The notes beneath the pieces are model-generated. The model was not told the origin of the DNA and did not search any database. It worked only from the letters and a program-made list of their open reading frames with translations. Positions 1 through 8,335 of a stretch of DNA of 8,335 nucleotides are shown piece after piece (the first letter of the stretch is position 1; every line of letters begins with the position of its first letter). The stretch is from CAYGVT01 sp964353355 (lineage in GTDB: Archaea > Thermoplasmatota > DTKX01 > GCA-020343715): assembly GCA_964353355.1 (NCBI GenBank), contig CAYGVT010000031.1, forward strand, positions 1 to 8,335, read 5' to 3'. A program made the position numbers and the translations under genes.

Positions 1-2
1 AC

Positions 3-1079
3 CTGGCGCCGTTGGAATCCGGCGTGCGGTATCTCAATATCACAAGCGCTGGCAACCTGTACGAGACGGTTGGCTTCCGTGTGGACGGGCTGGAGGCGGG
101 GTGGGCGTGGTGGCTCGAGCGCGACGGGCTGGAGGTCGCGACGGTGCGCGTGGGCCCGGGGGAGACGGTGGGCGTCGAGGTCTGGCTCCGCGTGCCCGCG
201 GAGGCGGCGGCGGGGCGGCACGCGCTGCGGCTCTACCTGGAGGCGGGCGGGGCGACGGCGGGCCACGTGGACATGGAGGCGCGCGTGGCGCAGGTGCGGG
301 AGCTTGCTGTCAGCGTGAGCCCGGTGAGGGTCGTGACGTACGCGGGCGGCCACGTCGAGATGTCGGTGGTGGTGCGTAACCTGGGCAACGGCCCCGAGGT
401 CGTGGGACTGAACGCGTCGGGCGAGTGGGTCGACGACGTGCGATTCCAATTGGATGGCGTGAACGCGACGTTCGTATGGATGCCGCGAGGAGGGACGAGG
501 ACGCTGGTGCTCTGGGCCAGGGTGACGGGGAGCGCCCCCGCGGGCAAGGGCCAGCTCTGGGTGACGGCGGCGAGCGCGGACGACCCGAAGACCTCCGTTC
601 GCGCGAGCGTTCCCTTCGAGGTGGTGCTGCCGTCGCTGAGGGTGACGCGCGTGGACGTCGAGCCGTCGCGGCCCGATGCGGGGGATATCGTGACGGTGCG
701 GGTGGTGCTGTACAACGCGGGTCCCCTGGACGTGGTGAACGTGACCGTGACGATGCCGGGCTCGGAGCCGGAGGAGGTCGCGGCCATCGCGAAAGAGGGC
801 GAGGCGACGGCGACGCTCGTGTGGGTGGCAGAGGGGCACGGGAGGGTCCGGCTGGCGGGCGATGTGACGTTCGGGCCCGGGGAGCACGCGGTGCCGTGGG
901 AGAGGGTGGTCGAGGTAAGTGACGAGGGAGCCGTGGGAGAATCGTGGTGGGCCCTCGCGGTCGCGCTCGCAATGGCCGTCGCGGTGGCGGTGCTGCTGGC
1001 CACCATGAGGCGCGGCCGTAAGCAAGCGGGGATCGAGCCCGTCGAGGCATCGGCCGATGGGCAGGACCGGGGTCAGTGA
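3..1079 (+). CDS. Membrane-anchored surface protein with NEW3/CARDB-like domains (5' partial)
   Basis: The reading frame is open to the left edge (codons for L-A-P precede the TTG at 12), so the N-terminus and any signal peptide lie outside the window. The visible 358 residues form repeated beta-sandwich segments. Residues about 1-100 resemble a NEW3-type domain (GNLYETVGF, then GLEAGW). A second similar unit runs from about 101 to 210 (RNLGNGPEVV), and a CARDB-like unit from about 213 to 300 (VEPSRPDAGDIVTV, YNAGPLDVVNV). A hydrophobic Ala/Val-rich helix at about 315-335 is followed by RRGRK and a short polar tail, giving a type I topology with the domains outside the cell. Four N-X-S/T sequons (N12, N137, N154, N246) fit an archaeal glycoprotein. 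The ligand or role is not recognisable; adhesion or cell-envelope scaffolding is only a guess. The next gene starts 158 nt later from its own promoter. Confidence 0.8.
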   Translation: MAPLESGVRYLNITSAGNLYETVGFRVDGLEAGWAWWLERDGLEVATVRVGPGETVGVEVWLRVPAEAAAGRHALRLYLEAGGATAGHVDMEARVAQVRELAVSVSPVRVVTYAGGHVEMSVVVRNLGNGPEVVGLNASGEWVDDVRFQLDGVNATFVWMPRGGTRTLVLWARVTGSAPAGKGQLWVTAASADDPKTSVRASVPFEVVLPSLRVTRVDVEPSRPDAGDIVTVRVVLYNAGPLDVVNVTVTMPGSEPEEVAAIAKEGEATATLVWVAEGHGRVRLAGDVTFGPGEHAVPWERVVEVSDEGAVGESWWALAVALAMAVAVAVLLATMRRGRKQAGIEPVEASADGQDRGQ

Positions 1080-1197
1080 TGCCGAGACGCGGACCGGACC
1101 GGCCGGACGGCGCATCATTGGAACATCCACATCCAAACCCCTAGCGGTTGCCTGGAATGGAGCATCGCACCATGACGACTGGCCAGGACCGTCCTCC

Positions 1198-1213
1198 AGA
1201 GAAACCCTTATCT
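1198..1213 (+). promoter_or_regulatory. Archaeal TATA box with purine-rich BRE-like element for adk
   Basis: A purine-rich stretch (AGAGAAA, about 1198-1204) is followed by CCTTATCT (1206-1213) in otherwise GC-rich DNA. The TATA centre near 1210 lies about 28 nt upstream of the ATG at 1238. This spacing places the transcription start at or next to the start codon and implies a leaderless mRNA. The TTATCT core is a weaker match than the TTTATA at 2146. Its position, downstream of the earlier in-frame TTG 1148 and ATGs 1157 and 1172, argues against those starts. Confidence 0.5.
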
Positions 1214-1237
1214 CGGGCATGCGCGTTGCCACTTTCC

Positions 1238-2050
1238 ATGTCCAAGACCAAGCGCGAGTTCCAGAACATCCTCGTCATGGGCAAGTCCGGGGCGGGCAAG
1301 CAGCCGCGCATCGACGTGCTGGTCAAGGAGTTCGGCCTCAAGCAGCTGTCGACCGGGGACATGTTCCGCAACTACCTGGGGATGCTCTCCAAGTCCGGCT
1401 TCACGGGCAGCGTCGACGAGTTCTGGGACACTCGGGCCGGCTGCATGATGACGGACATGGCCATCAAGGAGCGGCTCGCGCCCTACGCCAGGTCGTCGGA
1501 CGAGCTGGAGGGGCTCGTCCTGGGCGCCAAGGCGCGGTACTACGTGGACTCGGGCCTGTTCGGCCCCGACGAGCTGGTCAACGACATGGTCGACGACGCG
1601 TTCAGGCGCATGGGCTACAGGGGCGCCGTGCTCGACGGCTACCCGCGCACGCTCGACCAGGCCAAGCACCTGGAATCCGTGCTGAGGAGGGCCGGCACCA
1701 GGATGGACCTCGTGGTGCTCGTGGACAACGACGACGAGGCCATCGTCAGGCGCACCGTCGGCAGGCGCATCTGCCCCAAGTGCAAGAAGGTGTTCCACCT
1801 CGAGCACAAGCCCCCGAGGGACGGCAGGCACTGCACAGAGGACGGCACGGAGGTCGTGCAGCGCTCGGACGACACCGAGGCGAGGATCCGCCGGCGGCTG
1901 CAGGAGTACCACGAGAAGGTCGTGCCCACGCTCGAGTACATCAAGGGGCTCGGCGTGCCTGTGGCCGTGGTGCCGGGCAACCTGCCCGTGTTCACCGAGG
2001 AGGCCGTGCGCGCCTCGGTCCTGGACGCCATCAAGGCCGCGGGGCTTTAG
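1238..2050 (+). CDS. adk: Adenylate kinase, Zn-LID type, with atypical P-loop and NMP-domain insertion
   Basis: Predicted to transfer phosphate between ATP and AMP in the cytoplasm, balancing adenine nucleotides. Numbered from the ATG at 1238 (270 aa), the landmarks run in the adenylate kinase order. They are a P-loop GKSGAGKQPR (15-24, Lys21), LSTGDMFR (37-44), DELV (111-114), LDGYPRT-x2-QA (132-142), a LID with C179-x2-C182-x16-C199-x2-D202, and RSDDTEARIRRRL (209-221). The Cys3-Asp spacing matches the metal-binding LID of Gram-positive-type enzymes. Two features are odd. The usual GKGTQ is GKQPR, so the Gly and Thr after the lysine are absent. Also, about 42 extra residues lie between STGD and DELV, so the protein is longer than the usual roughly 215 aa. 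The frame stays open to a TTG at 1148, but those 30 residues do not look like protein and the TATA box lies among them. A related NMP kinase is the main alternative. Confidence 0.85.
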   Translation: MSKTKREFQNILVMGKSGAGKQPRIDVLVKEFGLKQLSTGDMFRNYLGMLSKSGFTGSVDEFWDTRAGCMMTDMAIKERLAPYARSSDELEGLVLGAKARYYVDSGLFGPDELVNDMVDDAFRRMGYRGAVLDGYPRTLDQAKHLESVLRRAGTRMDLVVLVDNDDEAIVRRTVGRRICPKCKKVFHLEHKPPRDGRHCTEDGTEVVQRSDDTEARIRRRLQEYHEKVVPTLEYIKGLGVPVAVVPGNLPVFTEEAVRASVLDAIKAAGL

Positions 2051-2142
2051 GCCCCCCAAAACCGGTCCCCAGCCCGGCCCTGCCGTGACGCCCGTGCCCA
2101 CGTCAGCGTAGGTCGTTGTCCCGGTTTGAGAAGCTGTGGCGA

Positions 2143-2155
2143 GGGTTTATAACCC
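2143..2155 (+). promoter_or_regulatory. TATA box inside an inverted repeat, upstream of the receiver gene
   Basis: TTTATAA (2146-2152) is a strong archaeal TATA box, centred near 2149. It predicts a transcription start near 2175, giving a 5' leader of about 29 nt to ATG 2204 or 56 nt to GTG 2231. The box is the centre of a perfect inverted repeat, GGGTT-TAT-AACCC, so a dimeric repressor could occlude TBP here; that use is inference. Confidence 0.6.
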
Positions 2156-2189
2156 CCATCGCCACATTACGCACGGTAAGGCCTCGGTC

Positions 2190-2223
2190 GAGGTCTCCCT
2201 AGGATGGGGTCCAGCTCGGAGGA
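2190..2223 (+). promoter_or_regulatory. Two candidate Shine-Dalgarno sites for the receiver gene
   Basis: GAGGT at 2190-2194 sits 9 nt before ATG 2204. GGAGGA at 2218-2223 sits 7 nt before the in-frame GTG at 2231. Both match the archaeal anti-SD; the second is the stronger site and lies inside the coding sequence if ATG 2204 is used. Confidence 0.5.
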
Positions 2224-2599
2224 ACCGCAAGTGACCCGGGTGCTCGTGGTCGACGATGAGGAGATAATACACAGGCTCCTACGCGAGGGGCTGCACCGCC
2301 ACGGTGTGGACGAGGTGCTCTTCGCGCGCGACGGCATCGAGGCGCTCGAGGTCCTGGAGGGCCAGAAGGGCGGCGTGGACGCGGTCATCCTCGACCACCG
2401 CATGCCCCGCATGGACGGGCTCACCGCGGCCGGGCACATCAAGGACCGGTGGCCGGCCTCCGACATCATCTTCTTCACGGCCGACCTCGAGGCCGCCGAG
2501 CGCGCGAGGGAGATGGGCCTGTTCGAGGTGCTCGTGAAGCCCGTGAGCCTCCAGGTCATCTTCAACAGCATCCGCGAGGCCATCGGGGCCAAGGACTGA
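2204..2599 (+). CDS. Single-domain CheY-like response regulator (receiver domain only)
   Basis: A stand-alone phosphoacceptor domain of 131 aa (122 aa from GTG 2231). All key receiver residues are present when numbered from ATG 2204: acidic pocket D17-D18 in VLVVDDEE, phosphoacceptor D64 in VILDHRMPRMDG, switch threonine T92 in IIFFTAD, and K112 in VLVKPVS. There is no output domain, so it probably relays phosphate or acts through protein contact, as CheY or Spo0F do. The cognate histidine kinase is not in the window. The ATG is kept because it has a fair SD and a short leader from the TATA box. The GTG at 2231 would give the more typical receiver start M-T-R-V-L-V-V-D-D and has a better SD, so it is nearly as likely. 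Expression appears independent of adk, which ends 153 nt upstream. The gene converges on the RAM-domain gene with 57 nt between stops. Confidence 0.88.
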   Translation: MGSSSEEPQVTRVLVVDDEEIIHRLLREGLHRHGVDEVLFARDGIEALEVLEGQKGGVDAVILDHRMPRMDGLTAAGHIKDRWPASDIIFFTADLEAAERAREMGLFEVLVKPVSLQVIFNSIREAIGAKD

Positions 2600-2618
2600 G
2601 CGGATGGCGGCGGTCGCG

Positions 2619-2635
2619 CCCCCCCCCAGCGGGGG
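2619..2635. terminator. GC hairpin between convergent genes
   Basis: Nine Cs (2619-2627), AGC, then five Gs (2631-2635) can form a 5-bp all-GC stem with a 3-nt loop in the 57-nt gap between two convergent stop codons. There is no clear T tract on either side, so a terminator role rests mainly on position and is uncertain. Confidence 0.25.
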
Positions 2636-2656
2636 TGAAGGGAGGGCGCTCGCATC

Positions 2657-2986
2657 TCAGGTCGTGATGAGCTCCCGGTTCTCCTTGTACTTGGTCACGA
2701 CCATGCCGGTCGAGGTGTCGATGACGCCCTTGATGTTGCCGAGCGTCCCGACCACGAACTGCTTGAAGTCCGAGTACGTCCTGAAAGTCGCCTTGACGAC
2801 CAAGTCGGTGTCGCCGGTGACGAGGAAGAGGTCGCGCACGCAATCGTGCTCCGAGATGGCCCTCGCGACCATGTCGACCTCCTTGGTGTCGACACGGAGG
2901 GTGATGATGGCGGTCACCGCATCGCTGCCGTAGTACTGGGATACGTCCTGCTCGTACTCCCCCTGTATCTCTTGGACGTTCGGCAA
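2657..2986 (-). CDS. Stand-alone RAM (Lrp/AsnC ligand-binding) domain protein
   Basis: A 109-aa protein whose residues about 22-103 fit the RAM/AsnC C-terminal fold. The strands and helices include AVTAIITLRVDTKEVDMVARAI, then HDCVRDLFLVTGDTDLVVKA, the FKQFV helix, and a final strand ending TGMVVTKYKENREL. The 20 residues before the fold are too short for an HTH, so it probably does not bind DNA itself. In full-length Lrp/AsnC proteins this domain binds amino acids and makes dimers and octamers. Lone RAM proteins are known in archaea and bacteria and may bind amino acids or co-assemble with full-length Lrp proteins. The start is TTG at 2986, chosen because GAGGAGG lies 7 nt upstream and no better codon precedes the fold. 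A TATA box at 3043-3049 gives it a promoter separate from the gene upstream. The ligand cannot be told from the sequence. Confidence 0.85.
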   Translation of the reverse strand: MPNVQEIQGEYEQDVSQYYGSDAVTAIITLRVDTKEVDMVARAISEHDCVRDLFLVTGDTDLVVKATFRTYSDFKQFVVGTLGNIKGVIDTSTGMVVTKYKENRELITT

Positions 2987-2993
2987 TTTCGGG

Positions 2994-3000
2994 CCTCCTC
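2994..3000 (-). promoter_or_regulatory. Shine-Dalgarno site deciding a TTG start
   Basis: On the minus strand GAGGAGG (3000-2994) is followed by a 7-nt spacer and TTG at 2986. This near-perfect SD is the main support for the unusual TTG start of the RAM-domain gene. Confidence 0.7.
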
Positions 3001-3042
3001 AAAGCCTGCGGTATGGCGGTGCTCACCTATCCATGAGGCCCG

Positions 3043-3049
3043 TTAAATA
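3043..3049 (-). promoter_or_regulatory. TATA box for the RAM-domain gene
   Basis: The minus strand reads TATTTAA (3049-3043), an AT island in GC-rich DNA within the 93-nt gap between the hexapeptide gene stop and the TTG at 2986. Archaeal spacing puts the transcription start near 3020 and gives a leader of about 33 nt that includes the SD. Confidence 0.5.
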
Positions 3050-3079
3050 CGTTGCCGTCCCAGCAGCGCGCCGCGCGAC

Positions 3080-3604
3080 TCACCCTACGGGCCTGAGGCC
3101 CTTGGGGTAGCGCTCGCTCGCCAGGGAGACGTAGATGTCCTTGAACTGCGTCCACTGCCTCTGGTAGGCCTCGTCGATTGTCCCGATGACCTTGGCGGGC
3201 ACGCCCACGGCGATTGAGCGCGGCGGGACCTCGGACTTGTTCTTCACGACCGCGCCCTCGGCGACGACCGCCCACTCGCCCACGACCGCGTAGTCGGAGA
3301 CGATGGAGCCCATGCCGACGACCGCGCCGTCGCGCACGGTGCAGTTGTGGAGGATGGCGCCGTGCCCGATGGTCACGTGCTCGCCGACCGTGGTGCGCTC
3401 GCCGGGCCTCGCGTGGATGATGCAGTTGTCCTCGATGGACGACCGGTCGCCGATGGTGATGGTGCCGTAGTCGCCGCGGATGCGCGCGCCCGGCCCAACG
3501 TAGACACGTCTGCCCAGCGTCACGTCCCCGATGACGGTCGCGTCGGGGAACACCCAGCTGCCCTCGCCGATGCGGGGGCGCTTGCCCTCGAACTCGTATA
3601 TCAC
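3080..3604 (-). CDS. Gamma-carbonic-anhydrase-like left-handed beta-helix protein
   Basis: A 174-aa hexapeptide-repeat protein of the gamma-CA/PaaY/YrdA group. The beta helix covers about residues 10-140 with repeated [IV]G-x-x-[SATV] turns (ATVIGDVTLG, ARIRGDYGTITIGDRS), and an amphipathic C-terminal helix follows (about 143-165). The three metal-binding histidines are present as H64 (IIHARPG), H81 and H86 (GHGAILH), spaced as His81, His117 and His122 of the Methanosarcina enzyme Cam. Arg43 and Asp45 match Cam Arg59 and Asp61. Cam Asn73 and Gln75 appear as Ser56 and Glu58, and the acidic loop with the Cam proton shuttle Glu84 is missing. Hydration of CO2 is therefore possible but unproven; an unknown trimeric metalloenzyme or PaaY-like thioesterase is the alternative. 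The start is GTG 3604, with GGGAGGA 6 nt upstream. It lies 78 nt downstream of gyrA with no visible TATA box. Confidence 0.85.
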   Translation of the reverse strand: MIYEFEGKRPRIGEGSWVFPDATVIGDVTLGRRVYVGPGARIRGDYGTITIGDRSSIEDNCIIHARPGERTTVGEHVTIGHGAILHNCTVRDGAVVGMGSIVSDYAVVGEWAVVAEGAVVKNKSEVPPRSIAVGVPAKVIGTIDEAYQRQWTQFKDIYVSLASERYPKGLRPVG

Positions 3605-3682
3605 GCGTGGTCCTCCCTTGTGCGGTTGTGAACGTCATGGGCCGCGGCCCTGGCCGGGGCGGGGCAGGGTGGGGGGTCTTGG
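3605..3682. other. gyrA-hexapeptide gene gap: SD, palindrome and G-rich tract
   Basis: Reading on the minus strand, the gap holds the SD GGGAGGA (3617-3611) and a perfect 12-bp palindrome GGGCCGCGGCCC (3639-3650). A G-rich block lies on the plus strand (3656-3676) with four runs of three to six Gs separated by 1-2 nt. No TATA-like element is visible, so transcription probably enters from gyrA. The structured block could instead weaken or end gyrA transcription. Confidence 0.45.
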
Positions 3683-6529
<2,847 letters not shown>

Positions 6530-6541
6530 GTCCGTCCCCCC

Positions 6542-8335
6542 TCACACGTCCAGGTTCTTGACCTCGAGCGCGTGCTGCTGGATGAACACGCGCCGCGGCT
6601 CCACCAGGTCGCCCATGAGCAGCGTGAAGAGCTCATCGGCCCGGATGGCGTCCTCGACCGTGACCTGCAGCATCGTGCGCGTCGCGGGGTCCATCGTGGT
6701 CTCCCACAGCTGCTGCGGCGTCATCTCGCCCAGTCCCTTGTACCGGGAGATGGTGGCCTTGCCGCCGAGCTCCGCGAGCTCGGAGTCGCGCTCCTTGTCC
6801 GAGTACGCGTACCGCACCTCCTTGCCCTTGACGAGCTTGAAAAGCGGCGGCTGCGCGATGTAGATGTAGCCCGCATCGATGAGCTTTGGCATGTAGCGGT
6901 AGAAGAACGTGAGCAGCAGGGTGCGGATGTGGGCGCCGTCGACGTCCGCATCGGTCATGATGACGACCTTGTGGTAGCGCGCCTTGGCCAGGTCGAAGTC
7001 CTCGGCGATGGACGTGCCGAGCGCGGTTATGAGCGCGCGTATCTCGCCGAACTTGAGCGCCTTCTCCAGCGGGGACTTCTCGACGTTGAGTATCTTGCCC
7101 CGGAGGGGCAGCACCGCCTGGAACTCGCGGTTGCGGCCCTGCTTGGCCGAGCCCCCTGCGGAATCGCCCTCGACGATGTATATCTCCCCGACCTCGGGCC
7201 GCTGGTCCGAGCAGTCCGCGAGCTTGCCCGGCAGCGCCGTGCCCTCGAGGAAGCCCTTGCGGCGCGTGAGCTCGCGGGCCTTGCGCGCGGCCTCGCGCGC
7301 CTTGGACGCGAGGGACGCCTTGCCCACGATGACCTCGGCCTCCTTGGGGTGCTCGAGCAACCACTCGCCCAGTCGCTCGCCGAGTATGGTCTCCACGATG
7401 CCCTTGACCTCGGAGTTGCCGAGCTTGTTCTTGGTCTGGCCCTCGAACTGGGGCTCTGGGAGGCGGACCGCCACGATGGCGGTCATGCCCTCGCGGATGT
7501 CCTCGCCGGTCATCTGGACGTCGGATTCCTTGACGAGCCCCCGCTTGGAGGCGTAGTCGTTGATGCACCGCGTGATCGCGGACTTGAAGCCCGAGAGGTG
7601 CGTCCCGCCCTCGACGGTGTTGACGTTGTTGGCGAAGCAATGGATGCTCTCCACGTAGCCGTCGGTCCACTGCATGGCGAGCTCGACGGCCACGCCGTCG
7701 CCCTCGCCCGCGAGGTAGACGGGCGGCTGGTGCAGCGCGGTCTTGTTGCGGTTGATGTGCCGCACGAACTCCACGATGCCGCCCTCGGCGTGGAACGCCT
7801 GCGACGTGCCGTCGCGCTCGTCCTCGAGCGTGATGCGCACGCCCCGGACCAGGAACGACAGCTCCAGCAGCCGCTGGCCGATGACCTCCTTGTCGTAGAC
7901 GTTGGTCGTGAAGATGGTCGCGTCGGACTTGAACGTCACGATGGTGCCGGTGCCGGTGGCGCTGGCCACCACCCGCAGGGGCGCGACGGGGTGGCCGCGC
8001 TCGAACCGCATGAAGTGCTCCTTGCCCTCGCGGAAGACGCGGACCTCCATCCACTCGCTGAGCGCGTTGACGACGGACGCGCCAACGCCGTGGAGGCCGC
8101 CGGAGACCTTGTAGGACTTGCGGTCGAACTTGCCGCCCGCGTGCAGCTTGGTGAGCACGAGCTCGACGCCCGAGACCTTGGTGCCCGAGTGTATCTGGGT
8201 CGGGATGCCGCGCCCGTCGTCGGCGACCGTGACGGAGGAGTCTGACCGGATGACCACGTCGATGTTCCTGCAGAATCCGCCCATCGCCTCGTCGATGGAG
8301 TTGTCGACGATCTCGTTCACGAGGTGGTGCAGCCC
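6542..8335 (-). CDS. gyrB: DNA gyrase subunit B (5' partial)
   Basis: The ATPase/TOPRIM subunit of gyrase. The frame runs off the right edge. The first visible residues, GLHHLVNEIVDN, match E. coli GyrB from Gly35, so about 34 residues are missing. Of the 597 visible residues, the GHKL ATPase shows Asn12 (E. coli Asn46), Asp39 in DDGRGIP (Asp73) and the lid GGLHGVGASVVNALS (79-93). The transducer has QTKNKL (300-305). The TOPRIM domain has Glu389 in VEGDSAGGSAKQ and Asp462 and Asp464 in TDADVDGAH, and ends with RYKGLGEM and QLWETTMDP (531-550). The TOPRIM insertion of about 165 residues seen in E. coli is absent, giving the compact form of about 630 aa. The coumarin-contact arginine (E. coli Arg136) is kept in FREGK. 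gyrA follows 12 nt after the stop. The promoter is outside the window. Confidence 0.97.
   Translation of the reverse strand, partial: GLHHLVNEIVDNSIDEAMGGFCRNIDVVIRSDSSVTVADDGRGIPTQIHSGTKVSGVELVLTKLHAGGKFDRKSYKVSGGLHGVGASVVNALSEWMEVRVFREGKEHFMRFERGHPVAPLRVVASATGTGTIVTFKSDATIFTTNVYDKEVIGQRLLELSFLVRGVRITLEDERDGTSQAFHAEGGIVEFVRHINRNKTALHQPPVYLAGEGDGVAVELAMQWTDGYVESIHCFANNVNTVEGGTHLSGFKSAITRCINDYASKRGLVKESDVQMTGEDIREGMTAIVAVRLPEPQFEGQTKNKLGNSEVKGIVETILGERLGEWLLEHPKEAEVIVGKASLASKAREAARKARELTRRKGFLEGTALPGKLADCSDQRPEVGEIYIVEGDSAGGSAKQGRNREFQAVLPLRGKILNVEKSPLEKALKFGEIRALITALGTSIAEDFDLAKARYHKVVIMTDADVDGAHIRTLLLTFFYRYMPKLIDAGYIYIAQPPLFKLVKGKEVRYAYSDKERDSELAELGGKATISRYKGLGEMTPQQLWETTMDPATRTMLQVTVEDAIRADELFTLLMGDLVEPRRVFIQQHALEVKNLDV

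Noticed and set aside
1148..1237. Upstream TTG/ATG starts extending adk by 30 codons
   Set aside because: The extension looks non-coding, contains the putative TATA box and has no family counterpart.
2041..2055. Hairpin GGGGC-TTTAG-GCCCC over the adk stop codon
   Set aside because: The stem is only 5 bp with no T tract after it; such stems are common by chance in DNA this rich in G and C.
1057..2088. Plus-strand 343-codon frame overlapping adk
   Set aside because: It lacks any conserved motif, whereas the overlapping frame has the complete adenylate kinase motif set.
3018..3036. Minus-strand ATG in the leader of the RAM-domain gene
   Set aside because: It is followed by a stop after three codons (ATG GAT AGG TGA), too short to call a gene.
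8020..8040. Possible change at the coumarin-contact arginine of GyrB
   Set aside because: Careful counting against E. coli GyrB shows Arg136 aligns with the Arg of FREGK, so it is conserved.

Overview
The window is a GC-rich archaeal chromosome segment with six recognisable genes and one near-complete gene. Archaeal origin is inferred from TATA-box promoters at archaeal spacing, a membrane-anchored Ig-like surface protein with many N-glycosylation sequons, and a stand-alone Lrp/AsnC ligand-binding domain. Bacterial-type gyrase genes plus a Zn-type adenylate kinase in a high-GC archaeon suggest a euryarchaeon, most plausibly the Thermoplasmatota. The lineage call is an inference and was not tested.

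Layout. Nt 3-1079 (+) is the 3' part of a cell-surface protein. It has NEW3/CARDB-type beta-sandwich domains and one C-terminal membrane helix. Nt 1238-2050 (+) is an atypical adenylate kinase, apparently transcribed as a leaderless mRNA. Nt 2204-2599 (+) is a single-domain CheY-like receiver with its own TATA box set in an inverted repeat. It converges on the minus-strand block. Reading that block from right to left: gyrB (8335-6542, N-terminus off the window), gyrA (6529-3683), a gamma-carbonic-anhydrase-like hexapeptide protein (3604-3080), and a RAM-domain Lrp/AsnC protein (2986-2657) with its own promoter.

How the genes relate. gyrB and gyrA are 12 nt apart and encode the two subunits of one A2B2 enzyme, so they are almost certainly co-transcribed and probably translationally coupled. 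The hexapeptide gene follows by 78 nt with no visible TATA box and may be read through from gyrA. The other genes look like independent housekeeping or regulatory units. No mobile element, CRISPR array, tRNA or rRNA was seen.

No undescribed multi-gene system is visible. The most interesting points are a non-canonical P-loop and an insertion of about 42 residues in the adenylate kinase, a valine at the quinolone-critical Ser83 position of GyrA, long low-complexity tails at both ends of GyrA coinciding with G-quadruplex-capable and polypurine/polypyrimidine DNA, and a palindrome centred on the TATA box of the receiver gene.
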